DNA of 64,000 bases from Streptomyces griseus subsp. griseus (GTDB taxonomy: Bacteria; Actinomycetota; Actinomycetes; Streptomycetales; Streptomycetaceae): contig NZ_CP032543.1 of the NCBI RefSeq assembly GCF_003610995.1, forward strand, positions 5,394,001 to 5,458,000. The letters are read 5' to 3'. Made by a program: the position numbers and the translations under genes. The notes beneath the pieces were generated by a model, which saw only the letters and a list, made by a program, of their open reading frames with translations, had not been told where the DNA came from and did no database searches. Positions within the stretch are counted from its first letter, which is position 1. Every line of letters begins with the position of its first letter. Shown here piece by piece: positions 60,166 through 64,000 of the stretch.

Positions 60166-60216
60166 GTGTCCTCGTCCGTCATGATTATTGGCAGCAGGCG
60201 CGCCGGTCCGCAGTGA
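60166..60216 (+). CDS. cimA leader peptide (attenuator)
   Basis: GTG 60166 to TGA 60214-60216 encodes MSSSVMIIGSRRAGPQ; an inner ATG at 60181 would give MIIGSRRAGPQ. Both carry two adjacent Ile codons (ATT ATT), apt for a gene that makes isoleucine precursors. GAGACT ends 6 bases before the GTG, so translation may be leaderless. A U-tract terminator follows 55 bases after the stop, and cimA begins after it. The arrangement parallels the ilvB attenuator. Confidence 0.7.
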   Translation: MSSSVMIIGSRRAGPQ

Positions 60217-60271
60217 CCGTCCCGTACCACCATGTGCGGCACGGCCACCGTGCCCCAGACCCGCGCGCAGA

Positions 60272-60297
60272 CCTCTCGCACCCGCGAGGGGTTTTTT
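60272..60297 (+). terminator. Intrinsic terminator of the cimA attenuator
   Basis: CCTCTCGC (60272-60279) pairs with GCGAGGGG (60284-60291) with one G-U pair, loop ACCC, then six T (60292-60297). It is 134 bases before cimA and not needed by any upstream gene other than the leader. Confidence 0.85.
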
Positions 60298-60430
60298 CGT
60301 TTTCCGGCCCGCACCCGGGCCGGGCGGAGCGCGCGGGATGATGGGGGCAAGTGGAGCTGGGGGTTGTTCCGGATTCCCCGGGCAGCCCCGGACCGTCCGG
60401 ATCCACTCATCCGACAGGAGTCAGATCAGC

Positions 60431-62038
60431 ATGACCACCAAGGGCAACGCCACCGACGACGGTTTCCATGTCTTCGACACCACACTGCGCGACGGTGCTC
60501 AGCGTGAGGGCATCAACCTGACGGTCGCCGACAAGCTGACCATCGCCCGGCACCTGGACACCTTCGGCGTCGGGTACATCGAGGGCGGCTGGCCGGGTGC
60601 CAATCCGCGCGACACGGAGTTCTTCGCCCGGGCCCAGCAGGAGATCGCATTCGAGAACGCCCAGCTGGTGGCGTTCGGCGCGACCCGGCGGGCCGGTGGC
60701 AGCGCGTCGACGGACCCCCAGGTGCAGGCGCTCCTGAACTCCGGCGCCCCGGTGATCACGCTGGTCGCCAAGTCCCACGACCGCCATGTGGAGCTGGCCC
60801 TGCGCACCACCCTGGACGAGAACCTGGAGATGGTCCGCGACACCGTCTCCCACCTGCGCGAACAGGGCCGCCGCGTCTTCGTGGACTGCGAGCACTTCTT
60901 CGACGGCTACCGCGCCAACGCCGCGTACGCCAAGTCCGTGGTCCGTACCGCGTACGAGGCGGGCGCGGAGGTCGTCATCCTCTGCGACACCAACGGCGGC
61001 ATGCTCCCCGCCCAGGTCCAGGCGGTCGTCTCCACCGTCATCGCCGACACCGGCGCCCGGCTCGGCATCCACGCCCAGGACGACACGGGCTGTGCGGTCG
61101 CCAACACCCTGGCCGCCGTGGACGCCGGCGCCACCCACGTCCAGTGCACGGCCAACGGATACGGCGAGCGGGTCGGCAACGCCAACCTCTTCCCGGTCGT
61201 CGCGGCCCTGGAGCTGAAGTACGGCATGAAGGTGCTGCCCGAGGGCGCGCTCGCCGAGATGACCCGGATCTCGCACGCGATCGCGGAGGTCGTCAACCTC
61301 ACCCCTTCCACCCACCAGCCCTACGTCGGTGTCTCGGCCTTCGCCCACAAGGCCGGGCTGCACGCCTCCGCGATCAAGGTCGACCCCGATCTGTACCAGC
61401 ACATCGACCCGGAGCTGGTCGGCAACACCATGCGGATGCTGGTCTCCGACATGGCGGGCCGCGCCTCCATCGAGCTGAAGGGCAAGGAGCTGGGCGTCGA
61501 CCTCGGCGACGACCGAGCCCTGGTCGGCCGGGTCGTGGAGCGGGTCAAGGAGCGCGAACTCCAGGGCTACACCTACGAGGCCGCCGACGCCTCCTTCGAA
61601 CTCCTGCTGCGCGGCGAGGTGGAGGGCCGGGCCCGCCGCTACTTCCGTACGGAGTCCTGGCGGGCGATCGTCGAGGACCGCCCCGACGGCACCCACGCCA
61701 ACGAGGCCACCGTGAAGCTCTGGGCCAAGGGCGAGCGCATCGTCGCCACCGCCGAGGGCAACGGCCCGGTCAACGCCCTGGACCGGGCCCTGCGCGTGGC
61801 CCTGGAGCGGATCTACCCCCAGCTGGCCAAGTTGGAGCTGGTCGACTACAAGGTCCGTATCCTGGAAGGGCGTACGGGCACCGAGTCCACCACCCGGGTC
61901 CTGATCACCACGGGCGACGGCGACGCCGACTGGGCCACCGTGGGGGTCGCCGAGAACGTCATCGCCGCGTCCTGGCAGGCGCTGGAGGACGCGTACACCT
62001 ACGGCCTGCTGCGCGCGGGCGTGGAGCCCACCGAGTAG
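60431..62038 (+). CDS. cimA: Citramalate synthase CimA
   Basis: A 535-residue enzyme of the isopropylmalate synthase family that joins pyruvate and acetyl-CoA to citramalate, a threonine-independent route to isoleucine. It has [20 protein letters not shown], the [14 protein letters not shown] segment that sets citramalate synthase (TIGR00977) apart from Leu[21 protein letters not shown], and a C-terminal LeuA-type regulatory domain. The usual metal motif His-x-His-Asn-Asp reads HAQDD here, an oddity. AGGAG precedes ATG 60431. It is controlled by the attenuator upstream and ends at a perfect terminator. Confidence 0.92.
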   Translation: MTTKGNATDDGFHVFDTTLRDGAQREGINLTVADKLTIARHLDTFGVGYIEGGWPGANPRDTEFFARAQQEIAFENAQLVAFGATRRAGGSASTDPQVQALLNSGAPVITLVAKSHDRHVELALRTTLDENLEMVRDTVSHLREQGRRVFVDCEHFFDGYRANAAYAKSVVRTAYEAGAEVVILCDTNGGMLPAQVQAVVSTVIADTGARLGIHAQDDTGCAVANTLAAVDAGATHVQCTANGYGERVGNANLFPVVAALELKYGMKVLPEGALAEMTRISHAIAEVVNLTPSTHQPYVGVSAFAHKAGLHASAIKVDPDLYQHIDPELVGNTMRMLVSDMAGRASIELKGKELGVDLGDDRALVGRVVERVKERELQGYTYEAADASFELLLRGEVEGRARRYFRTESWRAIVEDRPDGTHANEATVKLWAKGERIVATAEGNGPVNALDRALRVALERIYPQLAKLELVDYKVRILEGRTGTESTTRVLITTGDGDADWATVGVAENVIAASWQALEDAYTYGLLRAGVEPTE

Positions 62039-62055
62039 CGCGACCCGTTCCACCC

Positions 62056-62096
62056 GTGAGAGCCGCCGCCCCGACCCCCGGGACGGCGGCTCTCAC
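62056..62096 (+). terminator. Terminator after cimA
   Basis: GTGAGAGCCGCCG (62056-62068) pairs perfectly with 62084-62096 around a 15-base loop, 18 bases after the stop. Confidence 0.85.
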
Positions 62097-62170
62097 GCGT
62101 TCAAGAGGTGAACGTACAACGCGCCCTGCCTGGTCAGCAGATGGGTCCGGACCAATCTCGGTGTGAAGTA

Positions 62171-62199
62171 TTGACGGCCCTGTGTCGGCGGGGTTAACT
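62171..62199 (+). promoter_or_regulatory. Consensus-type promoter of the lacI-family gene
   Basis: TTGACG (62171-62176), a 17-base spacer and TTAACT (62194-62199) make the best sigma-70/HrdB-like promoter in the window. Transcription should start near 62206, just before the palindrome at 62212. Confidence 0.75.
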
Positions 62200-62211
62200 C
62201 CTGCCGCAACG

Positions 62212-62239
62212 CCGGTACCGGTTCCGGAACCGGTACCGG
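62212..62239. promoter_or_regulatory. 28-base perfect palindrome, probable LacI-type operator
   Basis: The arm CCGGTACCGGTTCC (62212-62225) is followed directly by its exact reverse complement (62226-62239). It begins about 13 bases after the -10 box, over the transcription start, and 92 bases before the regulator gene. A central CCGG inside a long even palindrome is consistent with LacI-family sites. Autorepression is inferred. Confidence 0.75.
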
Positions 62240-62330
62240 ACGCCTCTCCCGGTATGTGCTCCGCAGCCCTGCCCCTGCCCTGCTCAGCCCTGTTCCAGCC
62301 TGCCCCTTGCCTGGTCCAACGGAGGCCCAG

Positions 62331-63305
62331 ATGCGTGTCACCATCGCCGATGTCGCCCGTGAGGCCGGCGTCAGCAAGACGACCGTGTCGCGGGTCATCA
62401 ACACCAAGGGCGAGGTGGACGGGGCGACCGCCGCCCGTGTTCGTGAAGTGATCGCACACCTCGGCTATGTGCCCAGCTCCGGAGCCGTGGGCCTGGCCCG
62501 CGGCTCCAGCCGTACCGTCGGCATGCTGGTCCCCTCGCTGACCTGGCCGTGGATGGGCGAACTGCTCCAGGGGGTCGTCGACACCGTCGAGGCCGCCGAC
62601 TACGGGCTGCTGCTCTTCACCTGCAACCGGGGCGCCGAGTCCGTCCAGCGCTTCACCACCCAGGTGACCGCGCGCGCCTTCGACGGGCTCGTCGTCGTGG
62701 AGCCGGAGAACACCCTCGGCCACCTCACCGAACTGCACCGCGACGGCCTGCCGATCGTGCTCATCGACGACCGCGGCCACCACCCCGAATTCCCCTCCGT
62801 CGTGACCACCAACCACGAGGGAGGAGCGTCGGCGGCCCGCCACCTGCTCGCCGCCGGACGCTCCAGGCCCGTCGTCCTCACCGGACCCCAGCACTTCGGC
62901 TGCGTACGGGACCGGCTCGGCGGATTCCGCTCGGTCCTGCCCGAAGCCCGCGTCGTCGAGGGGGACTTCACCGAACTCGGCGGCCGCCTCGCCATGGAGG
63001 AACTCCTCGCCCGGGGCGTCGCGTTCGACTCCGTCTTCGCGCACAACGACATCAGCGCGGCCGGCGTGCTGCGGGCCCTGCGGGTCGCCGGACGCCGGAT
63101 CCCGGACGATGTCGCGGTCGTCGGCTTCGACGACATCGCGATGGCCGAACACACCGAACCGCCCCTCACCACCGTGCGCCAGCCCACCCGCCGCATGGGT
63201 GAGGCGGCGGCCCGGATGCTGCTCTCCCACCTCGGCGGCACGTCCGTACCGGACGGCCCGGCCGTGCTGCCCACCGAACTGGTCGTGCGCCACTCGGCGC
63301 CGTGA
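62331..63305 (+). CDS. LacI family transcriptional regulator
   Basis: A 324-residue regulator. The N-terminal DNA-binding domain is RVTIADVAREAGVSKTTVSRV (first 20: VTIADVAREAGVSKTTVSRV), followed by a hinge helix region (VGLARGSSRTVG), then a periplasmic-binding-like sensor domain with VFAHNDISAAGVLRALR and DVAVVGFDDIAMAEHTEPPLTTV. It should bind a sugar or oligosaccharide. GGAGG is 5 bases upstream of ATG 62331. It directly precedes the family-5 binding protein gene (89 bases), suggesting that the transporter imports a carbohydrate and is under its control. Confidence 0.92.
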   Translation: MRVTIADVAREAGVSKTTVSRVINTKGEVDGATAARVREVIAHLGYVPSSGAVGLARGSSRTVGMLVPSLTWPWMGELLQGVVDTVEAADYGLLLFTCNRGAESVQRFTTQVTARAFDGLVVVEPENTLGHLTELHRDGLPIVLIDDRGHHPEFPSVVTTNHEGGASAARHLLAAGRSRPVVLTGPQHFGCVRDRLGGFRSVLPEARVVEGDFTELGGRLAMEELLARGVAFDSVFAHNDISAAGVLRALRVAGRRIPDDVAVVGFDDIAMAEHTEPPLTTVRQPTRRMGEAAARMLLSHLGGTSVPDGPAVLPTELVVRHSAP

Positions 63306-63394
63306 CGGACCCGGCCGCCCCGGCCGCGCCCCGCCCCACCCCTTCCACCCTCCGCCGGATCGCCCCGACCCGGCAGCCCTTCCCTGGAGTCGCC

Positions 63395-64000
63395 ATGTCG
63401 TCACGCCGTCGCACCACGCTCAGAGCGGTCGCCGCAGCCACCGTCGTGATCGCCCTCGCCGCCGGATGCTCGAACGCCAACTCCGGTGCCAACAAAGGCG
63501 GCGGGGCCTCCGCCACCGGCGTACTGACCCTCGGCAAGCCGGACGGGCCGCAGACCAACAACAGCAACCCCTTCCTCAGCACCTCGGCGGGCGCCACTCT
63601 CGGCTACCGGTTCATGATCTACGAGCCGCTGGCCATGACGAACATGATCAAGCCCGCAGACAAGGCGGACCCGTGGCTGGCCACCGACTGGGACTGGCAG
63701 GACAACTTCACCAAGGTCACCTTCACGCTGGACGAGCGGGCGAAGTGGGCCGACGGCAAGGACCTCACGGCCGCCGACGTGGAGTACACGTTCAACCTCT
63801 TGAAGAAGCACCCGGCGCTCAACGGCAACGGGATCCCCTTCGACGGGATCGCGGTCGAGGACGGGAAGGTCGTCCTGACCTTCAAGGAGTCCCAGTTCGT
63901 CAACCAGAACAAGATCATCCAGACGTTCATCGTGCCCAAGCACATCTGGGAGAAGGTCGACAACCCGGAGACCTGGCCCAACCGGACGCCCGTCGGCTCC
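63395..64000 (+). CDS. ABC transporter substrate-binding lipoprotein, family 5 (3' end outside window)
   Basis: The first 202 residues, in frame to the edge of the window. It starts with a lipoprotein signal (MSSRRRTTLRAVAAATVVIA, lipobox LAAGC) and a Gly/Ser/Ala linker, then the family-5 pattern: TLGKPDGPQTNNSNPFLST, FMIYEPLAM, WLATDWDWQ, VTFTLDERAKWADGKDLTAADVEYTFNLL (cut here as AKWADGKDLTAADVEYTF). Its place after a LacI gene points to an oligosaccharide ligand, as for some cello- or xylo-oligosaccharide binding proteins of this family. It is related to the binding protein at the start of the window but in a different locus. Confidence 0.9.
   Translation, partial: MSSRRRTTLRAVAAATVVIALAAGCSNANSGANKGGGASATGVLTLGKPDGPQTNNSNPFLSTSAGATLGYRFMIYEPLAMTNMIKPADKADPWLATDWDWQDNFTKVTFTLDERAKWADGKDLTAADVEYTFNLLKKHPALNGNGIPFDGIAVEDGKVVLTFKESQFVNQNKIIQTFIVPKHIWEKVDNPETWPNRTPVGS

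Overview
The window is a 64 kb piece of a Streptomyces (or very close actinobacterial) chromosome. The evidence is very high GC content, third-position G/C bias strong enough to create long antisense shadow frames, GTG and TTG starts, TANNNT promoters placed 6-7 bases before start codons, Tat signals, and a gene order that follows the conserved chromosome core (mnmA - ligA - gatCAB - ilvBNC - serA - leuB - ilvE - cimA). No rRNA, tRNA, CRISPR array, insertion sequence, integrase or secondary-metabolite synthase was found. Apart from one toxin cassette the content is core or near-core.

Layout. 1-5511: an oligopeptide-type ABC importer (binding protein cut by the window edge, two permeases, two ATPases), with a perfect hairpin between the binding-protein gene and the rest. 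5530-8555: a TRIC-type membrane protein, a thioesterase, a TetR regulator and two small membrane proteins. 8697-15590: cysteine desulfurase and MnmA (tRNA thiolation), a Tat-exported amidase, and several small enzymes, ending in a stand-alone methionine-synthase-like protein. 15623-24315: ligA, a membrane GGDEF-EAL protein (rmdB-like) carrying the only in-frame TTA codon found, and gatC-gatA-small gene-gatB with a structured leader. 24416-34470: SLC13-like transporter, Tat phospholipase C, MMPL transporter, an acetyltransferase, a lipoprotein sugar dehydrogenase and a frameshifted aldo/keto reductase. 34600-38707: a 2-hydroxyacid dehydrogenase and a second c-di-GMP protein (cdgF-like) with a degraded EAL domain.

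38741-44355: ilvBNC and serA, preceded by a textbook attenuator (leader peptide rich in Ile, Leu and Val codons, then a terminator with six T). 44552-48401: a polymorphic toxin locus. It encodes four membrane helices, a Flp-pilin-like signal, a Gly/Ser/Thr linker and a Tox-REase-5 nuclease, broken by two single-base frameshifts, and is followed by an Imm52-like gene and one further candidate immunity gene. 48479-55655: prenyl transferase, PucR regulator divergent from proline dehydrogenase and P5C dehydrogenase, a streptogrisin-like protease, an AAC(2')-like acetyltransferase and a 42-residue protein. 55802-62038: leuB, ilvE, agmatine deiminase with its likely TetR regulator and operator, and cimA with a second attenuator whose leader has tandem Ile codons. 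62171-64000: a LacI regulator behind a consensus promoter and a 28-base perfect palindrome, then the start of a family-5 solute-binding lipoprotein.

How it fits together: ilvB, ilvN, ilvC, leuB, ilvE and cimA cover much of branched-chain amino acid synthesis, with cimA supplying a threonine-independent route to isoleucine. Control differs by gene: ilvB and cimA look attenuated, whereas leuB looks leaderless and cannot be attenuated the same way. The candidates most worth follow-up are the pilin-linked toxin locus, the cimA attenuator, the gatC leader structure, and the paired c-di-GMP proteins (one with a TTA codon, one with a dead EAL domain). All calls come from reading the sequence; no database search was run.
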